From assembly GCA_021307315.1 (NCBI GenBank), contig JAJSPD010000017.1, positions 62,001-126,000 on the forward strand: DNA of 64,000 bases, read 5' to 3'. Source of the stretch: Bisporella sp. PMI_857. Taxonomy: Eukaryota > Ascomycota > Leotiomycetes > Helotiales > Helotiaceae. Below are positions 24,601 through 36,649 of the stretch, in pieces; the stretch's first letter is position 1, and each line of letters opens with the position of its first letter. Both the position numbers and the translations under genes were made by a program. The notes beneath the pieces were generated by a model that searched no databases, was not told where the DNA came from, and worked only from the letters and a program-made list of their open reading frames with translations.

Positions 24601-25654
24601 ATGCAAGAAGCTCCTTGGACAGTTCTTGAGTGTCAGCATCATATTGCTCCCCTTGCTCCTTATATTCAGCCATCCGCTGATCATACTGTGCTGAAGTTTG
24701 CTCCAGCCATTCGTCGGACTCCTGAAGTTCCTCCAGTGTCATTCTCAGTCCCTCAATCTGCTCCTCAAGAAACGCTGCCTTGTCTCTATTGGTTTTCAAT
24801 TCGTTCACAACGCCGAGGGCTGCCTCTGCCTGCTTTTTTTTCTCGTTCGCAACTTTGACGCATTTATTCATTCGTTGCAAAAGATCTTCGGACCTCCTTC
24901 CAATCTCTTCGAGTTCATCCTGAAGCTCAACCGTCTTAGCTTTTACCCGTTCTCCTTTATCCTTAGACTGCTTGAAGTTTTCTTCATGGATAGTAAGCTC
25001 CTTGAGTGCCTGAGCTCGGTCCTTTTTCATTAACCGGAGGTTATCAACAGCTTTTGTATATTTAACCGCATCAAAGATCAGATCAAACTTCTTCTTCAGA
25101 TCGGCAGCAGTGCTCATCGGCCAGAGCGACTCGTCTTGATGGCAGAATATGACATTACTCAGGACGGCTTCTGATACACCCAAGCGTTGGGGAACCAATT
25201 TGTCCAAGTCTGCCACCTTCTTAGAGAATGATGTCTTCTCTCCATTTCTCAATATCTGGAAATTCATTTCCAAGGATTTGAGCGATCGTTTGCTCTTTGC
25301 AACGGTGAGCTGTAACTGTCTCGAAACGACATATTCGGTACTTGCATTGTGAAATCGGAGCTTCACCTGTGCCATAACTTCCTTTTCTCCGCAAAGCTAT
25401 CATACGTTAGTAATATATGGCACCTGCGGATCAAAGCAACCACCCACCTTAGGATCATGGATGAAAGCGCCGCCAGCACTGTTCGGCGGTTGTTGTCCTG
25501 TTGTGGCATACTTGAGACACTCGATTATCGTAGTTTTTCCCGAACCATTTTGACCAACGATAAGTGTTAAGCACCCACGAAATTTGATTGTCTCGTAGAT
25601 TTGATTATCGAACGAACGAATTCCCTGGATCTGCAATCTATCTATCGTCGTCAT
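21606..25654 (-). CDS. rad50: DNA repair protein Rad50 (SMC-like ATPase of the MRN/MRX complex)
   Basis: Three exons: 25654-25448, 25396-21920 and 21866-21606, giving 1314 aa, the usual Rad50 length. The N-terminal ATPase half has Walker [10 protein letters not shown] at residues 34-42. Two very long coiled-coil arms follow. They are separated near residue 684 by the zinc hook KCKLCDRKF (CxxC), which joins two Rad50 dimers through zinc. The C-terminal half has the ABC signature [13 protein letters not shown], Walker [13 protein letters not shown] (starting at the last exon) and the switch histidine in [10 protein letters not shown]. Rad50 works with Mre11 and Nbs1/Xrs2 in double-strand break sensing, end resection and telomere upkeep. 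All key residues are present and the frame is unbroken. It is divergently paired with wc-2. Confidence 0.98.
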
Positions 25655-26137
25655 CTTGACCTATAGTCGCTGACATCCCCAAGATATTGAGCGAGGATTA
25701 CAGCGCGCTTAATAGTACAGTATGACGAGTTGATGTGGAAGGTGTTGTTAATGTACTGATGGCGGTGGCGGCGGTGGTGGTTATATTACTGCATCGGCCG
25801 GACACCCAGTTTCAATCATTTGAGAATCGAGGCAGACGCGGCGAGAAGATGCCAGTCGCGACGCCTAGTCACGTGTACGTTGTACAGCCCTACCAGTCCA
25901 ATGCACCCAATTAGGCAAGATCTGCCGAGCGCGGCTAACGTACTATTGTACCTTTTACCTCAATGTCTTGCCTTGCATATCATGTAACAAAACAATGCCG
26001 GCTATTTATTCATGATCTTTCTATGTTGTCTCAACTATGATTCAGTAGATATACCAGCAATCTATTGAAAGGCATCTTGGCCTTGTAAAGTATCAATTTT
26101 TTGCTGGTGTTCACCAGCATCCCCAGGGCCCCTCACC
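25655..26137. promoter_or_regulatory. Shared divergent promoter region, rad50 / wc-2
   Basis: The 483 bp between the two start codons must hold both promoters and 5' leaders. It contains GATA cores at 25683-25686 and 26048-26051, possible binding sites for GATA factors such as the White Collar complex. It also has a short GGCGGTGGC-type repeat near 25762-25782. There is no clear TATA box. Regulation by light is only a suggestion. Confidence 0.5.
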
Positions 26138-27710
26138 ATGGATACTGGTAACATGGGAATGGACAAATCCTCCATGTTCGCAATGGGTATAAACACCCTT
26201 GCTACGGGTATATCTCCGCCACAGGTATGGTAATGCCATGTTCTTACATCCCTTGCAGCATTCTAACCTAAGCTCCAGCACAGTCGGAATAGTATCGATA
26301 CCTCCATGACCGAAATGCTAGAAGATGGTATGGTCGACTCATTTGATGTTGTGCCGATGGAGCTTGAACACAGCAATCAAGATCACGACACTGCACAGCA
26401 TCCATATCCATCTCAGCCTAGTGTTATAGGGCATACTGAATTCCAACAGCATGGCGATGGAGGCTATATTGGAGGAAGCTCTATGGAAAATCTGAGAAAT
26501 GGACCAGGAGCTGGCCCACTCCCCGCACGCTTTGGCCTGCCGCCAGCGATCGGTGGCGGGAATATCCTTACAGAATGGACGAAAAGACGACATTGGCAGC
26601 GGACTACGGTGGAAGAACTAAAGGATCTGTTGCACATTCTCACTCCAGATGGACGAATAGTGTATCTCTCGTCGAGCTGTCAAGGATTGACTGGATATCC
26701 GACGGAGGAGCTGACCGGAAAATTCATCATTGACTATATACACCAAGATGATAGTAGCATATTCATGCGAGAATTCAACGAGTCAATAACAACAGGAAAC
26801 CCGCTTCGTTTCTTCTACCGATTTCGGAAAAAGGATGGTTTATACACCATCTTTGAGTCTCATGGACATCCCCATCTTACTGCTGAGGCCTCCACATTCG
26901 GTCCAAGCAACACAGCGGGATTTTGTCGTGGTTTCTTCATGATGGCACGACCTTATCCTACGAAGAATGCGGCTTTGCTTGATTCTTTTCTGGAGCACAA
27001 AATAGAGAATGAGCGTCTAAGGAAGCGGATCCAAGAACTGAAAAGAGAGGAAGCAGAAGAAGCGGAAGATGCACAACGACAGTGGGAAAAGAAGCATGGA
27101 AATCGTTTTGACATGGGCTCGGAAACCGATGCAACATCTACAATAACACAACAAAAGACAAATCTAGACATATTGAAAATGCCTCCACCTGCAAAGCCAC
27201 TTTATACAAATACATCTCTTACTCGGGAGAACTTGGAAGATGTGAATGCAAGTCGTGGACCAGACTCGATGAAAGATAAGATGGCTCGATACGAAGGAGC
27301 AACACATATTGAGACTATTGAAATGCTCACTGGCCTGCGTTATCAGGAGGGGGAGCGAAGCCAAGGGATTAGCACGGGCGATAAAAGTCCTGCGTTAATG
27401 AGAGGTGACGTCGGTATAGCAATGCCGTTAGACAAAGATAGGGCCGGCAGCGAGAAGAAGAAGAATAAGAAAAAGGAGGAGGAGTACGTCTGTACGGATT
27501 GTGGTATGCTAGCCTACGTCGCGGATAGACGGAACTTGAATCTAACTTGGTTTAGGCACTCTAGAATCGCCCGAATGGCGGAAGGGGCCGACTGGCCCCA
27601 AAACCCTTTGCAATGCTTGCGGACTTCGATGGGCTAAGAAAGAGAAGAAGAGAGCTGGGCCAGCGGCTGCGCCTATTGGTATGACTTCAGGAAGCGATTT
27701 GCCAGAGTAA
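26138..27710 (+). CDS. wc-2: White Collar-2 photoreceptor/clock partner (PAS + GATA zinc finger)
   Basis: Three exons: 26138-26224, 26279-27503 and 27556-27710, giving 488 aa. A single PAS domain spans about residues 140-235 ([20 protein letters not shown] onward, then [20 protein letters not shown]). A charged coiled-coil region follows ([20 protein letters not shown]), then a low-complexity linker. The C-terminal GATA zinc finger has CxxC-x18-CxxC spacing: CTDC, then [17 protein letters not shown], then CNAC. The 52-nt second intron falls inside the finger, directly after the second cysteine codon. WC-2 joins the blue-light receptor WC-1 to form the White Collar complex, which activates light-induced genes and the clock gene frq; this is known in Neurospora and inferred here. 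Only WC-2, not WC-1, is in the window. Confidence 0.97.
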
Positions 27711-28017
27711 CGCAATCTTGCAAATGCAGGCGTTATGATCAGGAATTACTTCTTTTTCAGGATGGGAACTGGTGTTAAAAGAGGCGCGCGATGATACCTG
27801 GCTTTGTTTTATGGCGTTACCTAGGAGATATGCTCCTCATAAGCATTGCTTATGAACAAAAGATAATTGAATGATGCTACAATTAGCTGGTAGAAAGCGC
27901 TTTCGTACTCTATTTCTCTTCAAGTCCTCTATTCGAAATCCAAAATACATAACTTCTCGAGTTAATCCACCAGTGCTTATGAGAAATAGGCCACTTCCAA
28001 AGTCAATTAACGGCGCA
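27711..28017. other. Intergenic between converging genes
   Basis: A 307-bp 3'-3' gap between wc-2 and the next minus-strand gene. No feature seen. Confidence 0.4.
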
Positions 28018-30535
28018 CTATACAGCCACCTGATCGCCTCCGAAATATCTCAATCCACCCAGGCCAAGGATAGCACCTGTTGCACCTAATGCACCCCATT
28101 CAAACCAGCCTGGAGCCACGCCCTCTCCGAAAAATCTTGCCTTCACCTCCTTAATATGGTCATTTAGATCAACCATAGTCCCGTCCCTCTCCGGACCTCT
28201 CTCCAGTCCGTAATACACCAGAGTATTCGCAGACAGCATCTCACGGATGCGGAGACCATCTCTATTCCACAACGGCTCTCCAGCATCATCATCAAGCTTG
28301 CTCCCTGGCTTATACCGTCTAATGTTCGGTGTGATCCCGATCTTTGTCAACGCACGATGATTGCGATTTGGCGGAATGGGCCTGAGCGGGCTCTCTTTTG
28401 CCTGTTTCAGCTGCTCGTAATATCGACTACCGAGATCGGTTTGAAGCTCGTTGTCAGATGACAGGTTCAGTTCTACTTTCGTAGGCTCGCCTAAGATTTT
28501 GTTGTATGCAGCCTCCCATTTACCTCGTTTCTCGAGAGACGGCTTCTCGATCACAGATTTGCTAGCAGCGTAGGCTTCGTTGTCGACCGAGAAATGGTCG
28601 TCGCGATCCCATTCGGTACCGGGGAAGGCGCTGGACATATAAAATATCGTTGGGGATAAGCGCATGGCAATTGAGAGCCATCCTGCAGTACCAATGATAT
28701 TGTGGAGTTGTTGGTACTGATCGAGAATGCTGGGGTTTGCCTTAGCATCTGGATCTTGCGGGGGCAAGGCATAGAGGTAATTTGAGAGTGGCAGAAACAT
28801 GAGCGCCACCTGTGCGGTGAGCAAGGCTACTTCTTCATGAAACCTGGAGGTGACTGGGTTGAATCCAATGATGGTGCGGGCTTGTTTAGCTCGTAGCTCT
28901 TGTCGTGCAAATCCTGCGCAAGGTCATTAGCGGGCGGATCAAAGGCAGACACAGATGTCAGCTCACCGTCTCGAGAAATTAATGCCCTCTCTAATCCCAA
29001 AAACAAGTTCTTCTCCTGCTCAGTACCACCAAACAAGCTTACGCCAAATACCTTGTACTCAAGTATCTTCACCAAGACAGCCTTGATCAAGAACTTCCTC
29101 TGATTCGTGCTTCTTAGCAACGCATCCCAACCACCTTGGTTGATATCTGGCTCAGCAACACTCTGAACATATTCAATGAACCTAGGACTCCAATCCAAAG
29201 CCCAGAGCTGATGGAATTCGCCTTGGTCGAGGTTGTGGACGGCGAAGTAAGTCTCAACGAAATCATCCATGACCTTGAAAAGATTGCTGAGCTGTTTGAT
29301 CCACCATTCGTCGGTTTGGTCCTCAAGTGGAAAGCTTGAGTAAGTCAGTTGGATTGGTTGTGGTTGCAACTGTGTAAGTTCCGTGGGGATCTGGGTCTTC
29401 GATGGATATTTCCTGGGTCTTTTGAGAGGAGGTAGGGGATTGTCTTGTGGATCAGAGGGTGTGTTTTCAGGGATGCGTCGCCGCTTGCGTGAGCCTCTTT
29501 CTGCACATCCTGTGGCTAGATTTCTATATAATTGAATTAACCAGCCTCTGAGGAAGGACCACTCATAGATACATACCCACCGGTTCCCTTTTGTCCCCTG
29601 GTATTATAGGGCTTCTTCGTCGCATTGATAACAGTCGCTATGTTTTTGTTAAGTGCCCTCTCCCTCTCCTTCCATGCCGCTCCGGTATTGGTGGGTCTAG
29701 CAGGCGCCTGTACCAACTGTGTCAGTGTTCTCCTCGCCTGGTGCCTCAATCCCTCTACTTTTGTCATCTTCTGAAAATCCACATCTTTACGGAAAGTGTC
29801 TACGAGCTGGCCTTTGCGCCGTGGATCACGCTTGGGGGCGTCTTGTACTTGTGCAGATAAAGTTAGAGGAGATCTGCAGTCTTTTATTTGGGCCGGTGAA
29901 CTGGATCGTCCGTCATGGCGGGGAGTCCGTGGTTCGGGAAAGGCCGGCTCGTCATTGCGAATAGGTGGTTGTGATGTAGGGCCTTCTTCCTGGCCATCTT
30001 CTACGGTCGGCTGGTTCTTGGTTCCGGTATTTCTTCGGCCGCCATGGCCGGCTCCTTCTCGTCGTCTATAGCGTCCGGTTCTTCGTCGAGTAAGTGGAGA
30101 AGCCGTCTCATCAGATACTGAATCTTCACGATCGCTCACCTCAGAATCCCGTCCAAGAATCTTCTCACTTGGACGTACTCTCGGACGATATACATGATTG
30201 GTTCTCTGGTTCCTTTTATAGAATGCCTTTGGGGCAGGCAATTCATTGGAAGCAGATTCATCTCCAGAACGGAGTCCTCTAGAGAGCTCCTCGGTAGTGG
30301 GTTGCTCTCTGCGACGGATTCCTCTGGCATCATATATGGTTCTCCTTGTGACTCGTAATGGAGCCACTGGGGGTGCATCTTCAGATTCCTCAGATTCCTT
30401 AGACTCTTCAGTTTCTTCTACGCTTTGTTCTGAATCTACGTTCTCGTCACTGGTGTCGCTCGCTGATATTCTGCCGCCGTCGGAGCTTTCCTCGCTACCG
30501 GATCCAATTCCCAGAAGCCGCCTAAAGAGCCCCAT
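28018..30535 (-). CDS. Fungal hypothetical protein, 803 aa, disordered N-terminus and helical C-terminal domain
   Basis: Three exons: 30535-29577, 29523-28967 and 28913-28018. They join what otherwise look like three separate frames into one 803-aa protein with phases closed. The N-terminal ~380 residues are disordered, first acidic and Ser-rich (ETEESKESEESEDAPPVAP), then Arg/Pro-rich with possible nuclear targeting (RTGRYRRREGAGHGGRR). The C-terminal part is folded. It has Trp-rich helices (DEWWIKQLSNLFKVMDDF, FHQLWALDWSPRF), then GFARQELRAKQARTIIGFN, then a hydrophobic helix (ALLTAQVALMFLPLSNYLYA), and a Gly/Ala-rich C-terminal hydrophobic segment (WGALGATGAILGLGGLRYF). I do not recognise a named family. 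A nuclear or membrane-linked role is possible, but this is inference. Confidence 0.75.
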
Positions 30536-32363
30536 TTTGGTCAGATCTTTCTCCGGTAGTAGGCACTTGAATTATTTTCTTGCAATCACGGTTGCCAGTC
30601 GACATAGGACTAGCTCAATCCTCGCTGTGGCAGGAAGCTTTCCAACGTTCTCAATATTTCAAGCACTTCTGAAGCATTTGACTTTGGAGGAAGACCCTAC
30701 TACCTTATACAAAGTCCAATGGCCTAACATGTGCAAACTGTAGGTGCAGCAGGGAACAAAGATTTGATGTCTGCGGTTGAAAGAAACACTCCTCGAATCC
30801 GTCGGTGGATAGAAATATGTCTAAAGAACAAAAGAAACGACCTGCTCTTCATCCGTAAAATTCTTGCACAAAGAATCCTCGCTTGAATACATCCTATCAA
30901 TTCTTTTCCTTATTATACTGTTTTATAAGTTTGTATGAGCCAAGGGCGGCGAGATCGTGCCAAGACTTCGCCTACAATGAACTACTTCCTTAATGGAACG
31001 CAGGTGGGATTATGCAGAAGTCTATTATGTAGCTGCGAAGGACGGCGGCAAGGACTAGAGGGGAGGGAACTGACCGGCGTATATCGAGGAGGGAACCTAG
31101 TGATGGAATGGAGTAATGAGAGGTATGAGTTTCTGAAATGAAGTGGATGCCTTACGAGGAGAAATCGTACATCCAAGAGATACCCGAGAACGATTAAAAA
31201 TCAATAGTGAAACTCTACTTAATGAATTTGAACTAGATTCTCTGATAGCATATCGTAAGAACTGGCAAACTGGTGTTCCTCTGGCCCCATCTCACAGGCA
31301 CAATAAATGTCTACACAAGACACGAAAATCGGAAAATGCAGATGGCTCGCTATCCACTGCGTAAATTGCAATTACTGATTCATTCCCAGCCGCTCACGGT
31401 ACAACATACGCTCTCCTGTTCCGATTCCAAATATCCTGGGCAACATTGCGCCAATTGCCGCCCGATAGCTTCTGAGGTGGCGGAGCCGAGGAAGTGTCCG
31501 CTTTGTGAAGAGTGCGGGAAGAGTATATACTTAAGGATATAAGGGTGTGCCATGGGAGGACTCTGGAAGCAGCGGCAAGGATGAACGAGAGTACTGGTGT
31601 GAAAAATAGTTATGGGAATTTGTAGCGGAAGTGGAGAGCCCAGAGTGGAAGTGGAATGAGGAACGGAGGATGAAGAGATGAAAGAAAGATAAGTGGCCAT
31701 GTCGTTGTAATGGCGTCTTTTATACGTGCTGGTATTTCCGGATGTAGCAGAGTTTGGAACCTGCGGACTAGATAGAGTACGGAATCTGGGACACTAGGGT
31801 CGACTAACTGTTAACTTTGTTTACCAAAACTATGAACATACCAATGGCTAGACTTTCTCAACAAAGTGGAAAACTCCCAAACTTGTGAGGGGGTAGTCGA
31901 CCATGTTTATAAAATGTATCAGCTGTGCCTATGTTTTGAATCATCACTGTAATAGTCCAGGTTAGTGTTAACAACTCCTTTGATTACGTGTAGTAGGACA
32001 GAATGGATATAGGATTGGATTATTTTACCGCCTTGAGAATCTGGGGTAAAGTGTTTCGGATTTAAGAAATTACACTAGTGTAGTTCATTGTTCAGTAACA
32101 CGTGATAAGCTATCTGCGTAGTAGGTGCGTCTCGTATGCTTTTTGGAGACACTAAAACTAATTACATCTACTCGTAAAGCAGCCACATTTTCCAGGGTGG
32201 CCATATCGATATCTAAAGACAGAGTGTTGAGGACAGCTCATAGTATCCCCAAAATCTTGCGCTTCAATATTAAGGTACATAAACTTTGGAAGTATAAGAA
32301 AGAAGAATAAAGGAACTTGATACCTTCCCAATTCAGGAAGAGTTATGCATGTCCCACCACGGT
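30536..32363. other. Intergenic, no firm gene
   Basis: About 1.8 kb between two minus-strand genes. The frame at 31380-31700 (minus) is listed separately as weak. The part from 31740 to 32360 is AT-rich with no coding pattern. Confidence 0.4.
31380..31700 (-). CDS. Weak candidate small protein
   Basis: A 106-codon frame from ATG at 31700, with TATAAAAG only about 20 bp upstream of the ATG. The protein is Ser/His/Pro-rich with a few Cys near the end and has no recognised domain. The TATA spacing would place transcription start at or after this ATG, which argues against it. The opposite strand reads a Cys-containing stretch here as well. Low support. Confidence 0.15.
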   Translation of the reverse strand: MATYLSFISSSSVPHSTSTLGSPLPLQIPITIFHTSTLVHPCRCFQSPPMAHPYILKYILFPHSSQSGHFLGSATSEAIGRQLAQCCPGYLESEQESVCCTVSGWE

Positions 32364-33886
32364 TCACGCTGGTTTGACAGAACCACCGCCTGGCAAGTCA
32401 ATTGAGGTACCATCAAGCCAGTAGTTGGCTTCCGAGTCCGCCACGTAATAGATGTCGAAGCCATTGCTCTGGATATTGGATAGGGTTCTATCAGCATTCG
32501 TAAAGTTTGTGACCGTCGTGTCCGCAGTCAAGCTCCAGGTGCTGGTCTTATCCAAGTTGATAGCAAAGGTCGCATCCCCAAATCCGGAATAGGCTTTGCC
32601 AGTCCACGAGCTGTGCTCCGTAAGGCTCCACGAGATTGAGCTTCCGTTATATGCCACAAGGTCTCCGGAAAGCTGGGACTCAGCCACTGTCGCCGTAACA
32701 ATCGCTGGCTGAAGATTTGGGGCTTCCGCGTAGCCACCGTAGAAATTAAAGTCTTGCGTGATTTGCGAAAAGTTGGCAACGAGCAGTACGTCTGATAGAA
32801 GGGAGATTTCGAAGTCTGTCAGATATACGTCGACAATCAGATTTCCAAACCACAGCCCTGGCACCTCTTCTCGCGTTGTCGTGAATTTGGTGCTCGTCAA
32901 GTTGAGGACAGCACCGCTCTGTCGGCCCTGAGAGCTGAACATGGCGACGCCACCGAGTAGGCCAGCCTTAGCATCACAATTGACAAGCTCGATGTGCTGA
33001 GGACCATCTGAGAACGCCACCGGGCCGTTCTCAGACACGGAGAGTACGTTCTCGCCATAGATCGTGCCTAGGGCATAGTAGGTAGCCGATCCGATGCCAA
33101 CCACGTGCGATATCGAGTCATAGACCTCAATATAGCCTGCGGGTGAATCTCCAGAGAATGACGACGAGCGACGGCCACCGGCATAGACCTGGAGGTTATG
33201 GCCGATAATAGTAGCATTGCCTGATGCGTAGAGGGCATGGCTAACAGGCCCGCTACTGTACAGCCATGAATTGTCTACAGTGACAACTGTATCGGTACCA
33301 TAGGCGTAGACGTTAGCAGCTCCGTTATGGACGGTGATGTTAACGTGATCTAGAGCAGCCCTTGACTTGTTGGCCTTTTCGTCTATATTAGCAGGGTGGA
33401 ATGGGACGGCATGCTGACTTACTTACCACGTTCAGGGCAGCGTTGAATCCCCAAAAGCTAGCATGGATGAGGTTGCTAAAATAACCCTCCTTAAGGATGT
33501 CGACGTAAGAGAGACTGAGATCGGTGCCATTGGCAGCAACAATAACACTTGTGTCATTTGCATTGACGGAGAATGACGTGTGGTTATACGAAATAACGCC
33601 TCCTTCGAAAGTGTAATTGGCCAATACTAGAATTGAAGATCAGCGAAAATGCTGCAATGCTTCACCAGTCTTGCTAGTTCTTTTATTTCCCAGTAGAGCC
33701 GTTATGATTATAGGAGTACTTACGGTCTGAAGGCTGTTGTGCTTCAGGAATTGGGCTGTAGTCCTCGATAATGGCATTGTCTGCTGCCCAGTCCGAAGGA
33801 AGGATTACATCAGACGGATCTTTGACAGTGATGGCACCTAAGCATAGGGCGGGGGCCAAGATGGCCAATACAAGACCAGAACCCAT
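32364..33886 (-). CDS. Secreted beta-helix/adhesin-like protein
   Basis: Three exons: 33886-33724, 33626-33427 and about 33374-32364, giving roughly 457 aa. A signal peptide (GLVLAILAPALCLGAIT) starts the protein. The rest is Asn/Ser/Thr/Gly/Val-rich with short repeated strand-turn units, such as VNITVHNGAANVYAYG and NATIIGHNLQVYAGG. There are many N-glycosylation sequons, for example NGSS, NFT and NHT. This is typical of right-handed beta-helix proteins resembling bacterial autotransporter passengers, which occur as secreted proteins in some fungi. I see no pectinase-type catalytic residues. Acceptor choice for exon 3 is unsure: 33374 joins in phase with the 33427 donor, and 33382 joins with a donor at 33423. 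The choice changes only three residues. It is probably an extracellular or wall protein; function unknown. Confidence 0.75.
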
Positions 33887-34120
33887 ATTTAAAAATTATG
33901 CACAAATGATCAAACTGGACGAACTCTCTCGTACCACGAAGACTAGGTCTGTCTGGGATGGCGATGACGAGTATGCAATTCATAGTTGAAATAGTCGAAG
34001 GGGAGAAGGTTACTTATACATTATTTCATCCGGCACATGAGAGTCTGCTCGAGAGCTCAACCTAACCAGCATTAACTTCAAATTACTCGCAAGACCCGTA
34101 TCACTGGAGATCTGCTCTTG

Positions 34121-34445
34121 CTAGCTTCGAAGGCGTGCATCCATGAGGACCAGCTGCCATTGCAAGGGAGAGTTAAACTGACCTTGCTCAGGACTGACAG
34201 TTCTCACCAGGCCGCTCAAGCATGCAGGCAGAAAGAAGGGATGAGTCCCGGATGAAGGCCATTGTACTCGGGAACGCGCGGCTCTGAGAACAGTGGGATA
34301 GCGAAACTGGGGTAATTCATGACTTTCTTTTGGGACCCCGGCCTGGGCGTTGCTGGAGATTGCGGGGACGAATGTATAGTCAGTAACATTTCCAGATTGC
34401 GTCAAAAAATATTTTGGTAGATTAGCCAAGTTAGTGACCGATATG
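34121..34445 (-). pseudogene. Possible decayed coding fragment
   Basis: The minus frame is open without an ATG and reads in protein-like fashion over its first part (TNLANLPKYFLTQSGNVTDY, then TFVPAISSNAQAGVPKESHE). It then drifts into low-quality sequence. There is a stop just upstream and no signal or start. I do not recognise the family. It is best read as a relic exon at the edge of the AT-rich block. Confidence 0.25.
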
Positions 34446-36412
34446 GCGAATCAGAGTTGAGCCTTGGAGAAGTGATCTTCAGGTCCCGGGCTATTCCCCC
34501 ATAGCAGACGCAATCCTCCACCGGGAAGCCCAGTCCTCCACCCCCGCATTGCCGCTCCTCCACACCCCGCATTGCCGTTACAACGTTGCGGGCCAGAAGC
34601 GACAGCGGAAGCGGCGCCCTTGATAATTCCTAGCGAAGGCTTATGATGTTTGGAAACTAGAGATGATGTCAAAAACTTTACAATGGTCTATTACATTAAA
34701 AGTAATTGTTTTGAATAAAGTATATTGAGTTAACTAAAGAACTAAAATAAGTTCTTTACTTAAAAAATAAAAAATAATAATAATCAAAAGGCTTAAGAGC
34801 AAAATATGAGTTTGATTGGTGAGCCATGCTTTGATGTTTCACAGATGAGAAGAGGCTGGTCAATCGTCAACATTACTCCAAATTTCAAATCCTAAAAGAT
34901 CATCCCGGCGTAATATTAGCTTCCATAAATCATTCAAATCCTAGAATGTCCACTATGGCTTGAGCCACGTTCGGACTGCGTCCCCCTTCTGACATCGGGT
35001 CCACCACGATATAGACTTTGCCTTTGACAGGCATGACTGGGAAAACTTCGGATTTAGTATCTTCTGCCCAAAGACTTTGGCGATGTAGTGAACCTTCTGG
35101 ATTATTAGTACGCGAGAGTGGTATAGAACAGGCTAGATGAACGCCAGTTTCCTTGTCATTTTGGTGTACTATCTAATGTCGTCTACCAATTGTCTTTCTG
35201 GAGGATTGATGCCATGGCCTACGTTAGCGAGTCCATAAAACACGACTATCGCGGTGCGTTCCGTATAGTGATATGACAAGGTTTGCTGCATACAGCCCTG
35301 ACAATCGAATGTCGTTTATTACACGGAGCCATGATAAGTAGCACGCGCAACATCTCGACAAGGATTCGAGAACGAGTTCTCTTGGACCAATTTTAAGGAC
35401 AAGATACTCCTTTGACTTGTCATGGACATTTCAACTCCCTTACAAACTCGGAGATTAGTACATTGGATTGGAAAATACTACATGGTTCAAGTCTCCCTCA
35501 TCATATCGAAAACTATGCTCCTTGAATGCGAGTCATTGAAGACGTCAAGCATTTGTCAAACTTTGCGCTAAAGACATTTCTCTTATATTTATAATGACTT
35601 GATAGTCCAGGAGCTCAATTCTTTGAGACACAGATGGATAGTAGAGTGCTTGAGGGAAGACGAAATGAGATACCACAAATTAGTTAGAGGAACTCGTCCT
35701 CATGAATCCAAAGAAAGGGCCATTAAAGCTAGAGAGGAAAGGAAACAAGGGAAGTAGGCGAAAGCGCCTTGAAAGGTTGAGGCCTTTTATATTATACTCA
35801 AGATCGCGTTAGCTAATGGCTATGCACACTACAAAATCATGGCGCAAGTAATGAATCTGGATTTCTGCGCCGAAAATGTATGTCGGATTGTTCTTGTTGT
35901 GGCCTCAAAGTCATGATAGGAAATAGTGAGAGAAAATATAAACATATTTTATCCGAAACTCCGTAGGAAGGACAACTTCTACCGTCAAATTTAACATATT
36001 CTAAATTGGATCTACACTGTCAAACGTAGCTTGCTGGATCGCTACCACGAGGAAGGGTAAGTAATTATGCATCTCGACGCTGAATCTAAGGTTTTGAATT
36101 AGAAATACTGCAGTGAGGTGGTGATGGGATAAGATACAATAGCTTGGTAGTACTCACCCTGAACGAGAAAGGAATCACTGTTTCCGCATTTAATCTCCTC
36201 TGGAGATACTTCTCGACCCCAGGACTCACATCTTTTTTTACCGCTTTCTGTATCCATGTAATGCTCAGATAGTAGACTACTTCAAATCAACCCTCTTTCT
36301 GTTAGAGACTATCCTATAACCTGAAAGCCGTTGCGATCAAGTGCGGAGTCCTTTCCGCGACCTCGTATGTCGGATACTACGGTACAGCTCAGACTCTTCA
36401 TTTGTGTTCATG

Positions 36413-36649
36413 CTATCTAGTGGAGCCTATAGTAGTAGATTGATGTAGTAGGGCTTGACTGTCTGGTAATCTTCTTTCGGCTTCAGATAATAAAACGATG
36501 CTCACGTAGAGGTCGGGCGCGAGGAGCTTTGCTGCAAGTCGGGAGTCGCCTTTTAAATGATTGTTAGAAAGCAAATAGCAGCGACGCTCGTAGAGCCTGG
36601 AAGAGAAACTTACCTCTGTATGAAGAAGCGGGATCTCGTTGGCAAACAT
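36413..36649 (-). pseudogene. Possible relic gene start with intron-like signals
   Basis: A 78-codon frame from ATG at 36649 (MFANEIPLLHTEV...). It includes a segment GDSRLAAKLLAPDLY that looks like real protein. Inside it are GTAAGT, a CTAAC branch-like site and an AAAAG acceptor, and later a GTGAGC donor. However, the spliced phase does not keep the good segment in frame. I do not recognise a family. It is probably a broken gene in the AT-rich block. Confidence 0.25.

Noticed and set aside
28827..29369. Separate 180-aa gene at this position
   Set aside because: It lacks an ATG, and its end and start join in phase by two introns to neighbouring frames, making one 803-aa gene.
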